From Thalassolituus hydrocarboniclasticus (lineage in GTDB: Bacteria; Pseudomonadota; Gammaproteobacteria; Pseudomonadales; Oceanobacteraceae): DNA of 64,000 bases. Positions 16,551 to 23,244 of this stretch are shown one piece after another. Below the pieces are notes generated by a model, which searched no databases, was not told the DNA's origin, and saw nothing but the letters and a program-made list of their open reading frames with translations. The first letter of the stretch is position 1. The number at the start of each line of letters is the position of its first letter. The stretch covers positions 3,000,006 to 3,064,005 of the forward strand of contig NZ_CP054475.1 in NCBI RefSeq assembly GCF_025345565.1, in the 5' to 3' direction. Made by a program: the position numbers and the translations under genes.

Positions 16551-16970
16551 ATGTCCAGACTGACTCTGTTTTACGACGGCCACTGCCCGCTCTGTGTACG
16601 CGAAATGAAGCATCTTACCCGGCTGGACAGCGCCAGACGGATACAACTGGTCGATATCCAGAGTGATGATTTCAGCCAGCATTGGCCACAGGTAAATAAA
16701 GCCGAAGCCAGCAGCATCCTGCTGGCCGTGCAGGATAACGGCGAATGGCTGCGCGGCCTCGATGTGACTCACCGCGCCTGGCAACTGGTTGGCAAGGGCT
16801 ATTGGATCGCCCCTTTACGCTGGCCGGTTATCCGTTTATTCGCCGATCAGGCGTATCTGTGGTTTGCGCGCAACCGTTACCGCATATCCGGCTGGCTGAC
16901 CGGCCAGCAGCGGTGTGAGGCCTGTGCGATTAATGGCTGTGATATTGCGGATAAAACGCAGGGCAAGTGA
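16551..16970 (+). CDS. DCC-family thiol-disulfide oxidoreductase (DUF393)
   Basis: A 139-residue small protein with the family-naming start L-F-Y-D-G-H-C-P-L-C (a thioredoxin-like C-x-x-C at residues 13-16), then R-R-I-Q-L-V-D-I-Q and a hydrophobic helical part (W-I-A-P-L-R-W-P-V-I-R, Y-L-W-F-A-R-N-R-Y). Two further Cys near the end (C-E-A-C-A-I) could form a second redox or metal site. DCC proteins are small cytoplasmic thiol oxidoreductases without an established substrate. Monocistronic; a copy of the genome-specific palindromic repeat follows immediately. Confidence 0.88.
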   Translation: MSRLTLFYDGHCPLCVREMKHLTRLDSARRIQLVDIQSDDFSQHWPQVNKAEASSILLAVQDNGEWLRGLDVTHRAWQLVGKGYWIAPLRWPVIRLFADQAYLWFARNRYRISGWLTGQQRCEACAINGCDIADKTQGK

Positions 16971-16973
16971 TAG

Positions 16974-17095
16974 TAGCCGCTGCTTGGGCTGGCTCTTTGA
17001 GGGGGCCGGCTCGCTACTACGCTCTGCGTAGTAGTGCCTGCCGCTTTGTTAGTTCTGGAAAGGATTGTGCTCTGAGTCGTAGCCGCTGCGCGGGT
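16974..17095. repeat. Palindromic repeat copy (same family as the 20.1 kb array)
   Basis: TAGCCGCTGC ... GGCTCGCTACTACGC-TCT-GCGTAGTAG-TGCCTGCCGCTTTGTT ... GCTCTGAG ... TAGCCGCTGCGCGGG. The 9-bp perfect palindrome CTACTACGC/GCGTAGTAG is at 17014-17034. The same words recur at 20088-20400, so this is a dispersed intergenic repeat. No coding capacity. Confidence 0.85.
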
Positions 17096-17163
17096 TAGTT
17101 TTTGTTTTTTAATAAAAGCCTATGCGGGACAAAAGCTGGCCCGCACAACGGCTTGTAAAAAAC

Positions 17164-18843
17164 TCATCCCGCAACAGGCTGCTTAGCCTCATCCTCCGCC
17201 TGCTTACGCAGCATAAAACGCTGAATTTTTCCGCTGGAGGTTTTCGGCAGCTCAGCAACAAATTCAATCTCACGCGGAAAAGAATGGGTCGACAGGCATT
17301 TACGCACATGCTGCTGTAATTCCTTCGCCAGCGCCTCATCGCTGAAATATTCCGGGCGTAACACCACATAGGCTTTCACAATGGCACCACGCTCGGCGTC
17401 GGGTTTACCCACCACCGCGCTTTCAATCACTGCCGGATGTTCGAGCAACGCACTTTCAACTTCGGCCGGGCCGATACGGTAACCGGCGGAGGCAATAATA
17501 TCGTCGTCGCGGCCGGTGTAAGAATGCGAGCCGTCGCCATTGCTGACCACCACATCGCCGGTCAGATAATACTGGCCTTTATATGGTTTTTTCGCATCGC
17601 CCATATAACCCTGAAAAAAGAACAGCGGCGAGTTATCCATATCCACCGCCAGCTCGCCGGTTTCGCCAGGTGCCACTTCTTTACCATAAGGATCAAGCGC
17701 AACCAGGCGATAGCCGGGAATCTGATAGCCCATGCTGGCATCACGGTGCATATGATCAAACTCGTGGAAATTCGCCGAGGTCATACCGGTTTCTGTTTGG
17801 CCATACTGATCACACACACGGCAATTCAGCATACGCTGTGCCCAGCTGACAATTTCCGGATTCAGCGGTTCACCGGCACTGCTGGCTACGCGCAGATTTA
17901 TTTCCGGATAGTTTTTTAATAAATCATCATTGGCTTTTAATAAGCGATACGCCGTTGGCGCCGCCGCCAGATTGGTAATGGCGTATTTACGTAAAAATTC
18001 AAAGGTATTGTCGGCGGTAAAACCGGCTTCATTAAAATGAATGGTCGCACCCAACTGCAAAGGCGCCACAATGCCGTAATACAAACCATAAGCCCAGCCC
18101 GGATCGGCGACGTTCCAGAATTTATCGTCGGCACGCAAACCCACGGCGTATTTCATATACATATGAAAGGCCATTAATGCCCGTGCCGGAACCACCAGAC
18201 CTTTGGCTTTGCCGGTGGTGCCGGAGGTAAACATCTGCAGCATCGGATCACCGGCACCAATTAAAACCGGCTCAAAGCTGTCTGACTGTTTGGCCAGCTC
18301 GGCTTCAAACAGAAAATCCGGCTTACCTGTCACACTATCCACACCTTTCACAACATCGGCGGAATCCGCGACCAGCATGCTCGGTGGCAAGCCTTTAACA
18401 TCGGCCAGCTTGGGCCATTGCTCCGGATTGGTAATAATCAGCTTACTTTGCGCCTGCTCAAGACGGTATTCGATAGCGCCGGAACCAAACGCGGTAAACA
18501 ATGGCTGGTATACTGCACCGGCTTTCAGAGTACCGAGTACACAAATGAGTAATTCCGGGGTCCGTGGCAGCAGACAGGCCACGCGGTCGCCGGGGCCAAT
18601 GCCCTGAGCTTTAAGAAAACCGGCAAAGCGCGCTGCACGTTGCTGCAGTTCGGCAAAGGTTAGTTCACCGGCAGAGCCATCGATGCGCTCGTAACGCAGG
18701 GCAACCCGGGCTGGATCTCCGGCATGGCGATCGCAGATTTCGGTGCAGACATTAAGACCTTGGTCGAAGTCAGCACAGAACTGCTGTTTGAGAGAATCGA
18801 CAGAAAAACCGCTGACGAAGGCGTCGTAGCTCATAGTGTGCAT
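17164..18843 (-). CDS. Acyl-CoA synthetase (AMP-forming)
   Basis: A 559-residue ANL-superfamily ligase that activates a carboxylic acid as acyl-AMP and transfers it to CoA. Motifs in order: T-S-G-T-T-G-K-A-K-G (P-loop, about 205-214), Y-G-Q-T-E-T-G-M-T (about 347-355), Y-L-T-G-D-V and Y-T-G-R-D-D-D-I-I (hinge) and the C-terminal catalytic Lys in K-T-S-S-G-K-I-Q-R. The overall pattern (W-N-V-A-D-P-G-W-A-Y-G-L, A-A-P-T-A-Y-R) is that of acetyl/medium-chain acyl-CoA synthetases of the Acs/AcsM group. The ATG at 18843 follows AGGG; another ATG is three codons in. It is divergent from an AraC-type regulator, which is a likely controller. Exact chain length not deducible. Confidence 0.88.
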   Translation of the reverse strand: MHTMSYDAFVSGFSVDSLKQQFCADFDQGLNVCTEICDRHAGDPARVALRYERIDGSAGELTFAELQQRAARFAGFLKAQGIGPGDRVACLLPRTPELLICVLGTLKAGAVYQPLFTAFGSGAIEYRLEQAQSKLIITNPEQWPKLADVKGLPPSMLVADSADVVKGVDSVTGKPDFLFEAELAKQSDSFEPVLIGAGDPMLQMFTSGTTGKAKGLVVPARALMAFHMYMKYAVGLRADDKFWNVADPGWAYGLYYGIVAPLQLGATIHFNEAGFTADNTFEFLRKYAITNLAAAPTAYRLLKANDDLLKNYPEINLRVASSAGEPLNPEIVSWAQRMLNCRVCDQYGQTETGMTSANFHEFDHMHRDASMGYQIPGYRLVALDPYGKEVAPGETGELAVDMDNSPLFFFQGYMGDAKKPYKGQYYLTGDVVVSNGDGSHSYTGRDDDIIASAGYRIGPAEVESALLEHPAVIESAVVGKPDAERGAIVKAYVVLRPEYFSDEALAKELQQHVRKCLSTHSFPREIEFVAELPKTSSGKIQRFMLRKQAEDEAKQPVAG

Positions 18844-19079
18844 AGTGCTTTACCCTGTTGTTCTTGTTGTGCGCATCATTGTTGTCTGTTGTGCGCGGGT
18901 GTTATTAACATGCGATTCACCCATGCTAAGACAAGGCAGGCGACAAACAGAATGACAGGATTAAGCAGATAACTTAACAACTTTTGCGCACAGCCAAACC
19001 ACGGATGCCAGGCCAGCCGCTCAGTCCGGACACACGGGCCAGACACTGGTAAAAACAACGCAGGACAGACGATATTGTT

Positions 19080-20084
19080 ATGCAAAACCTGACCTTTTCT
19101 TCGCATTATGCCCGCGCCGCCCTCTACGGGCTGGAACAGAAAAAAGGCGATTGCTCGGCCCTGCTGCAGGCAAAAAATATCGACCCCAACCTGATCCGCG
19201 AGCCACTGGCGCGCATTCCCACCGATCAGTTTGTGCGCCTGTTCCGCCTGATCTGGAAAGCGCTGGATGACGAATTTATGGGACGTACCATCACGCCCTG
19301 TAAAGTCGGACATTTTCATCTTATGGGCTCACTGGCGGTACACGCCAATAATCTTGAAGAAGTACTGCGCGAAAGCATCCGCTGTTACCGTTTATTTTCC
19401 GACGAAATAGAAATAAGCCTGAACCTTGATGGCGACGATGCCGAACTGAGCCTGACCCATCATAATCCGCAGCTCGACCCCGATGCTTTTTTGGTCGAAT
19501 GGTTACTACTGGTCTGGCACCGCCTGACCGGCTGGCTGATTGACCGTAAAATTGTGCTCAGCCAGGCCACCTTTAAACATGCCCTGCCGCCGCATTTTGA
19601 TGAATACCGTTTTGTGTTTCCCACCCGCTGTTATTTTGGCCGCGAGCGCAACAGCCTGTTTTTCAGTAAAAACCTGCTGTCTATGCCGGTGGTGCGCACA
19701 CCCGCCGAGCTGGATGAATTTATTAATAATTCACCACGTGACCTGATTGTCTGGACCGATGAAGACGACAGCATCACTACCCAGGTGCGCCGCCTGCTTG
19801 AAGCCGGCGATACCAGCAGCCTGCCGAACCTCGACTGGGTGGCCGAGCAACTGCATATGACCTCCTACACCCTGTGCCGCAAATTAAAAGCCGAGGGCAG
19901 CGCCTATCAGAAAATTAAAGATAACCTGCGCCGTGATCAGGCCGTGGTGATGCTGACCCGGCAAAACCTCAGTATTGCTGAAATATCCAGCCAGCTGGGT
20001 TTTGCCGAACCGGGAGCGTTTTCACGCGCGTTTAAAGGCTGGACCGGGGTGAGCCCGCTGGCGTACCGGCAACAGGATCAATAA
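19080..20084 (+). CDS. AraC-family transcriptional regulator
   Basis: A 334-residue regulator of the AraC type with the OruR/ArgR-like N-terminal ligand domain (about 1-190; G-H-F-H-L-M-G-S-L-A and an alternating F-L-V-E-W-L-L-L-V-W-H-R-L segment) and a C-terminal pair of helix-turn-helix motifs (about 245-330): V-A-E-Q-L-H-M-T-S-Y-T-L-C-R-K-L, then I-A-E-I-S-S-Q-L-G-F-A-E-P-G-A-F-S-R-A-F-K-x-W-T-G-x-S-P. Divergent from the acyl-CoA ligase with a shared 236-base intergenic region, so it probably controls that gene and itself. Ligand unknown, plausibly a carboxylic acid or its CoA ester. Confidence 0.9.
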   Translation: MQNLTFSSHYARAALYGLEQKKGDCSALLQAKNIDPNLIREPLARIPTDQFVRLFRLIWKALDDEFMGRTITPCKVGHFHLMGSLAVHANNLEEVLRESIRCYRLFSDEIEISLNLDGDDAELSLTHHNPQLDPDAFLVEWLLLVWHRLTGWLIDRKIVLSQATFKHALPPHFDEYRFVFPTRCYFGRERNSLFFSKNLLSMPVVRTPAELDEFINNSPRDLIVWTDEDDSITTQVRRLLEAGDTSSLPNLDWVAEQLHMTSYTLCRKLKAEGSAYQKIKDNLRRDQAVVMLTRQNLSIAEISSQLGFAEPGAFSRAFKGWTGVSPLAYRQQDQ

Positions 20085-20087
20085 CGG

Positions 20088-20400
20088 AGCCGCTGCGCGG
20101 CTGGCTTTTTTCTGTCCGCGATCGACTCGCTACTGCGCTCTGCGTAGTAGCGCCTGCTGCGGTGTTGGCGCTGGAAAGGATCAACTCGCTACTGTGCTCT
20201 GAGATGCAGCCGCTGCGCGGGCACGACTCGCTACTACGCTCTGCGTAGTAGTGCCTGCCGCTTTGTTGGTTCAGGAAAGAATTGGGCTCTGAGATGTAGC
20301 CGCTGCGCGGGCACGACTCGCTACTACGCTCTGCGTAGTAGTGCCTGCCGATTTGTTGGTTCTGGAAAGGATTGGGCTCTGAGATGTAGCCGCTGGGCGG
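20088..20400. repeat. Tandem 90-bp palindromic repeats
   Basis: The block AGCCGCTGCGCGGG...ACTCGCTACTACGCTC (continuing to TGCGTAGTAGTGCCTGCC and GCTCTGAGAT) is repeated head to tail. Starts fall near 20089, 20209, 20299 and 20389, giving a first 120-base spacing and then two of exactly 90. Each unit carries the perfect palindrome CTACTACGC-TCT-GCGTAGTAG (20231-20251 and 20321-20341; one mismatch at 20130-20150). A further copy lies at 16974-17095. The spacing being divisible by three leaves an open frame on the minus strand with 30-residue repeats, which I take as incidental. Confidence 0.9.
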
Positions 20401-20669
20401 GCTGGCTTTTGCGATTAATTCAAAGCCAATGCGGGGCAAGCCCCTGCGCCCCAATCCGGGGAACTTCTCCCCGGACCCCTGCTTCGCGCTTTGTGGCCCG
20501 TTTATCCTTGCTCACTCGGTTTTTCTGACCACACGCCCGTGCGACGTCCCTGTCGCTGCGCGCTCGCCGGGCATCCATGCCCGGCGAATCAGAAAAACCA
20601 TCGTTCGCTGCGGCGGGCCACGTGCGCATTCATTCAGACGCAAAGCCGTATCTAAAACAAACGCCGAAT

Positions 20670-20694
20670 TGTAGGAGCGGGCCATGCCCGCGAG
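20670..20694 (+). repeat. REP-like element 1
   Basis: TGTAGGAGCGGGCCATGCCCGCGAG: the GTAGGAGCGG head and CGGGC-CAT-GCCCG hairpin are those of Pseudomonas-type repetitive extragenic palindromes. The same form recurs at 20717 and 20802. Confidence 0.75.
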
Positions 20695-20716
20695 ACTGCA
20701 GGAACAGCTATCTGTC

Positions 20717-20740
20717 GTGGGAGCGGCTTTAAGCCGCGAT
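20717..20740 (+). repeat. REP-like element 2
   Basis: GTGGGAGCGGCTTTAAGCCGCGAT; GCGGCTT/AAGCCGC stem after a GTGGGAG head. Confidence 0.75.
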
Positions 20741-20801
20741 ACCGTGAACTACAGACGCAGAAACTCAAACGCAACGCCGGATATAACACCAAACACCGCA
20801 C

Positions 20802-20826
20802 TGTAGGAGCGGATCTTATCCGCGAC
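20802..20826 (+). repeat. REP-like element 3
   Basis: TGTAGGAGCGGATCTTATCCGCGAC; GCGGAT/ATCCGC stem after a GTAGGAG head, in the same orientation as the other two. Confidence 0.75.
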
Positions 20827-20867
20827 ATCAGATGAACATAAGTTCAGACTGAAATGCCGATAGGTAG

Positions 20868-20884
20868 GGTGGGCACTGCCCACC
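20868..20884. repeat. GGTGGGCA-C-TGCCCACC palindrome
   Basis: A perfect 8-bp inverted repeat with one central base, preceded by TAGG. This motif is familiar as a dispersed intergenic element in gammaproteobacteria. No terminator U-tract follows. Confidence 0.6.
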
Positions 20885-21193
20885 AGACCATCGCTTTTAT
20901 TATCAGGAGGAGCCAAAGCAACAACTGTCGCCATTTGCCACTTGTAACCAAATTTATCAACAGATTGAACCCAACCCCGAATTTCAGTACTCTCGAACCA
21001 CAGCAGGGATGCCGCCACATTGTACGAACACCCGTCCGGACACACGCCCTCCCCGCTTACAACCCCGAATAAGAAAACCACGCGATTCCTGCCCCGCGCT
21101 TATAAGGACGGGCGGTAGCGTGTCCGGAATACAAGCATCACCTGAGCGATTTTTACTGCCGGAAAAGCACTGAAAATCACCAAAGAAAAATAA

Positions 21194-21316
21194 TGTGCAG
21201 ACACCCAGTATATTTTACTGTTTGCAGAATTTGATGCGCGTTTATATCCTGACAAGAAAGAAAATAACGATGATTTTTACAGTCCCGACAATGGGTTAGG
21301 CTGGGAATCTGAATAA
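21194..21316 (+). pseudogene. Possible 3' remnant of a lost gene
   Basis: An open stretch of 40 codons with no start codon ends at TAA 21314-21316 and translates to a protein-like sequence (A-E-F-D-A-R-L-Y-P-D-K-K, then Y-S-P-D-N-G-L-G-W-E). Its AT-rich codon use matches the Kiwa island rather than the surrounding chromosome. It could be the end of a gene truncated when the island was assembled. No family recognised; it could also be chance. Confidence 0.3.
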
Positions 21317-21386
21317 GGGCTTAGGTGTGTTAATGAGCATGCCTACTAAGAAACTGTTAGTTTTCACTACTAAGAGAGTAACGAAA

Positions 21387-21686
21387 ATGGGTTTTAATGA
21401 TCATTTAGATGAAGATGATGGCTTCAATGAGTTTCTTTCTGACTTGGTGGACAATGAACATCTTGATGGTGCCGCTGAAGGTATTACGAAGCAAGTTATT
21501 GCCGAAGGCGTAGAATCATTGTCTTCAAAACAGAAATGGATTTTTGATAATCATGTATTGAATGAATATGTAACTAGTGAGTGTACTAGAGGTGGTTGTG
21601 ATATCCCTTGGAGTGAGATGTATGAAGCGTATCACAACGGCGGCATGTGCAGTTGGTGTGCACATATGGATGGTAAGGATGATTAA
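21387..21686 (+). CDS. Small four-cysteine (zinc-ribbon-like) protein
   Basis: A 99-residue acidic protein. The start at 21387 has AGAG eight bases upstream; an in-frame ATG at 21327 would add 20 basic residues of poor quality. The C-terminal half contains C-T-R-G-G-C (about 72-77) and C-S-W-C (about 92-95) around D-I-P-W-S-E-M-Y-E-A, a spacing compatible with one bound zinc. The N-terminal part is acidic (D-E-D-D-G-F) with an S-S-K-Q-K-W-I-F-D-N-H-V-L segment. It belongs to a type of small hypothetical protein seen often in mobile cassettes; function unknown. It is the first gene of the AT-rich island, 41 bases before kwaA, and may be transcribed with the Kiwa pair. Confidence 0.65.
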   Translation: MGFNDHLDEDDGFNEFLSDLVDNEHLDGAAEGITKQVIAEGVESLSSKQKWIFDNHVLNEYVTSECTRGGCDIPWSEMYEAYHNGGMCSWCAHMDGKDD

Positions 21687-21727
21687 AAAAAACTAACAAG
21701 CTGCTGTTGTCGCCCAAGGAGTAAACA

Positions 21728-22234
21728 TTGAGAAATTGGCTTAAATCTTTACTATTTGTATCAGCCTTTTCACCAGCACTATTAGCTTTAGCTGGTGTTC
21801 GGTATTATTCAGTGGGCTTAGATACTGTATTTTACCAGTTGACTTTCGTTGCATTAATAGGAATGATTTTACCGTTTTTGATTCTTTCCCTCATAAGAAA
21901 GCAATCTGAAACCATCAATTTCAAGGCAAAAAAAGTCGAATCTGCAGATTACTTGCTGCTTGTATTTCTGGGTAGCTATATCGCCCCAATAATCATGAAA
22001 GTGGCAGAAATAAATTTTGAGATTACCGCATTGATTGTTGGCATACTGTTTTTGGCCGTATGGTTTATTTCATACATTCCAACTCATCCTCTTTTATACA
22101 TAGCCAAATTTAGATTTTACAAAGTAGAGTCTGACAGTGGAATGGTCTATGTACTTATGGCTAGAAGAGTTATAAGAAGTCCGCAAAGCATTAAAGAAGT
22201 AAAACAAATCTCTAGCAGCATGTTAATGGAGTAA
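21728..22234 (+). CDS. kwaA: Kiwa anti-phage system membrane subunit KwaA
   Basis: A 168-residue protein with four membrane segments (about 6-25, 36-57, 76-94 and 98-118) and a cytoplasmic basic tail of about 45 residues, the layout of KwaA. In the described Kiwa system KwaA sits in the inner membrane, senses phage attack and partners with KwaB to stop late phage transcription and DNA replication. The start is a TTG at 21728, supported by AAGGAG ending seven bases upstream; no ATG would keep the first helix. It is followed after three bases by kwaB. The identification relies on the combination of topology, size and the neighbouring DUF4868 gene rather than on a motif. Confidence 0.72.
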   Translation: MRNWLKSLLFVSAFSPALLALAGVRYYSVGLDTVFYQLTFVALIGMILPFLILSLIRKQSETINFKAKKVESADYLLLVFLGSYIAPIIMKVAEINFEITALIVGILFLAVWFISYIPTHPLLYIAKFRFYKVESDSGMVYVLMARRVIRSPQSIKEVKQISSSMLME

Positions 22235-22237
22235 TAA

Positions 22238-23119
22238 ATGTCGTTAAATCTATTTGCACTTACGAGCAACCCCTCAAAAAGAATTGTAAAATTTGAATTA
22301 TCTAGTGAAGTACAAACTGAACTAACAACTTATCTTACATCTCAGGAAACGACATTCGATCAAGCCGAAGAAGAGATCGAGTTTGATGGCAAATATAAAC
22401 CTGACAACGGAGAGATTCTTTTTATTAACGATTATGATGATATTGACAACTTGTCATCAGCGGTCGAAAACCCATTGAGTGCAGAGGTAGTTGATCCAAC
22501 AGAAGAATTTTTTACAGAAATAAAAGCTCTCTTTACAGGATATACAACAGACACTGGTAACGTAAAAATTCTACTTCAAAACTTCGACCGTAGAAGAATA
22601 ATCTCAACAAACGGCCTTTCTATTTTCCATTCTTCTAATGTTTATAAGAAAATAGAAGGCATTGGATTGACTATCGACCATAAACTTACAGCAACATTAG
22701 AGAATGGAAAGCTAAGGTTCTTCAACTTTCATAATACCCGACAGATGTTTGATTTGAGTGAATATTACAAGGTCGCAACTGATGATGATGTGATCGAATT
22801 TTCAAATCTCGATATAATAAAATCTGAAAACACTGAAAAACTCATTGAAATGTCAGATTCTTGGGTAAGAAGAAAAATCTCCCTCATTCATCAAAGTGGC
22901 ATTTTGCAAAATGTGCCGATTAACGAAATGAAAGCGGTGGCAACGGAGTTTAACATACCATTTTTAACAGAAATGGACGGCTCTGATGAAGTTATAAAGC
23001 TACCCAATAATAAATCTGATCTCAAAAAACTGCTACGCTTCCTTGATGAAGACTATTATAAGTCACCACTCTCAAACACTGCCTTTGTGACTAACTCAAA
23101 GAGAGCAGTCAATGCCTAA
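22238..23119 (+). CDS. kwaB: Kiwa anti-phage system effector KwaB (DUF4868)
   Basis: A 293-residue soluble protein with a DUF4868-like C-terminal two thirds: F-D-R-R-R-I-I-S, K-L-R-F-F-N-F-H-N-T-R-Q-M-F-D-L-S-E-Y-Y, I-P-F-L-T-E-M-D, then L-K-K-L-L-R-F-L-D-E-D-Y-Y and T-N-S-K-R near the end, the typical closing motif. KwaB is the DNA-binding cytoplasmic subunit of Kiwa. GGAG lies six bases before the ATG, and the kwaA stop is three bases upstream, so both are co-translated. Codon use is AT-rich, unlike the neighbouring fatty-acid genes, indicating horizontal acquisition. Confidence 0.8.
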   Translation: MSLNLFALTSNPSKRIVKFELSSEVQTELTTYLTSQETTFDQAEEEIEFDGKYKPDNGEILFINDYDDIDNLSSAVENPLSAEVVDPTEEFFTEIKALFTGYTTDTGNVKILLQNFDRRRIISTNGLSIFHSSNVYKKIEGIGLTIDHKLTATLENGKLRFFNFHNTRQMFDLSEYYKVATDDDVIEFSNLDIIKSENTEKLIEMSDSWVRRKISLIHQSGILQNVPINEMKAVATEFNIPFLTEMDGSDEVIKLPNNKSDLKKLLRFLDEDYYKSPLSNTAFVTNSKRAVNA

Positions 23120-23126
23120 AAAGCGG

Positions 23127-23172
23127 CTAACAAGCGCATCCACGGCGACCGCCTTCGGCGTCGCGTGATGCG
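23127..23172. repeat. Imperfect attC-like palindrome at the island's right edge
   Basis: Seven bases after the kwaB stop, CTAACAAGC leads into a long hairpin: CGCATC-CACGGCGAC-CGCC then GGCGTCGCGTGATGCG. The left arm has three extra bases relative to the right arm, as the extrahelical bases of integron attC sites do. A closing GTTRRRY core is not found, so it would be a degenerate or truncated site. CTAACAAGC also occurs six bases after the small zinc protein stop (21693-21701). Confidence 0.4.
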
Positions 23173-23188
23173 AGTATTACCAAAAACC

Positions 23189-23223
23189 AAAAAGCCTGCC
23201 GGTTTCCCGGCAGGCTTTTTTAT
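23189..23223. terminator. Bidirectional terminator between kwaB and the fatty-acid operon
   Basis: AAAAGCCTGCCGG-TTT-CCGGCAGGCTTTTTT: strong hairpin with A- and T-runs, ending both the Kiwa transcript (plus) and the acyl-CoA oxidation operon (minus). Confidence 0.92.
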
Positions 23224-23244
23224 TTCACGCTTACTTCAACCATC

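Larger units (their letters stand above)
20401..21193. other. Gene-free repeat-rich stretch
   Basis: No gene is supportable in these roughly 800 bases. It holds a GC-rich part (20420-20640) with many short inverted repeats such as GCCGGGCAT/ATGCCCGGC, three REP-like elements and the GGTGGGCA/TGCCCACC palindrome (listed separately), then becomes AT-richer towards 21190, where the Kiwa island starts. Confidence 0.6.

Noticed and set aside
20032-20454. Minus-strand open frame with 30-residue tandem repeats
   Set aside because: It arises because the intergenic 90-bp repeat has a period divisible by three, and it overlaps the end of the AraC gene. No start site or protein-like composition supports it.
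20420-20629. Minus-strand open frame of 69 residues in the GC-rich repeat region
   Set aside because: It has the look of a widely recurring spurious ORF in a repeated intergenic element, with no ribosome site.
20749-21081. Minus-strand open frame of 110 residues
   Set aside because: It spans a REP element and the GGTGGGCA palindrome, so its translation is a by-product of repeats.
20401-21193. Possible transposon or IS in the repeat-rich stretch
   Set aside because: No transposase frame or paired terminal repeats with target duplication were found.
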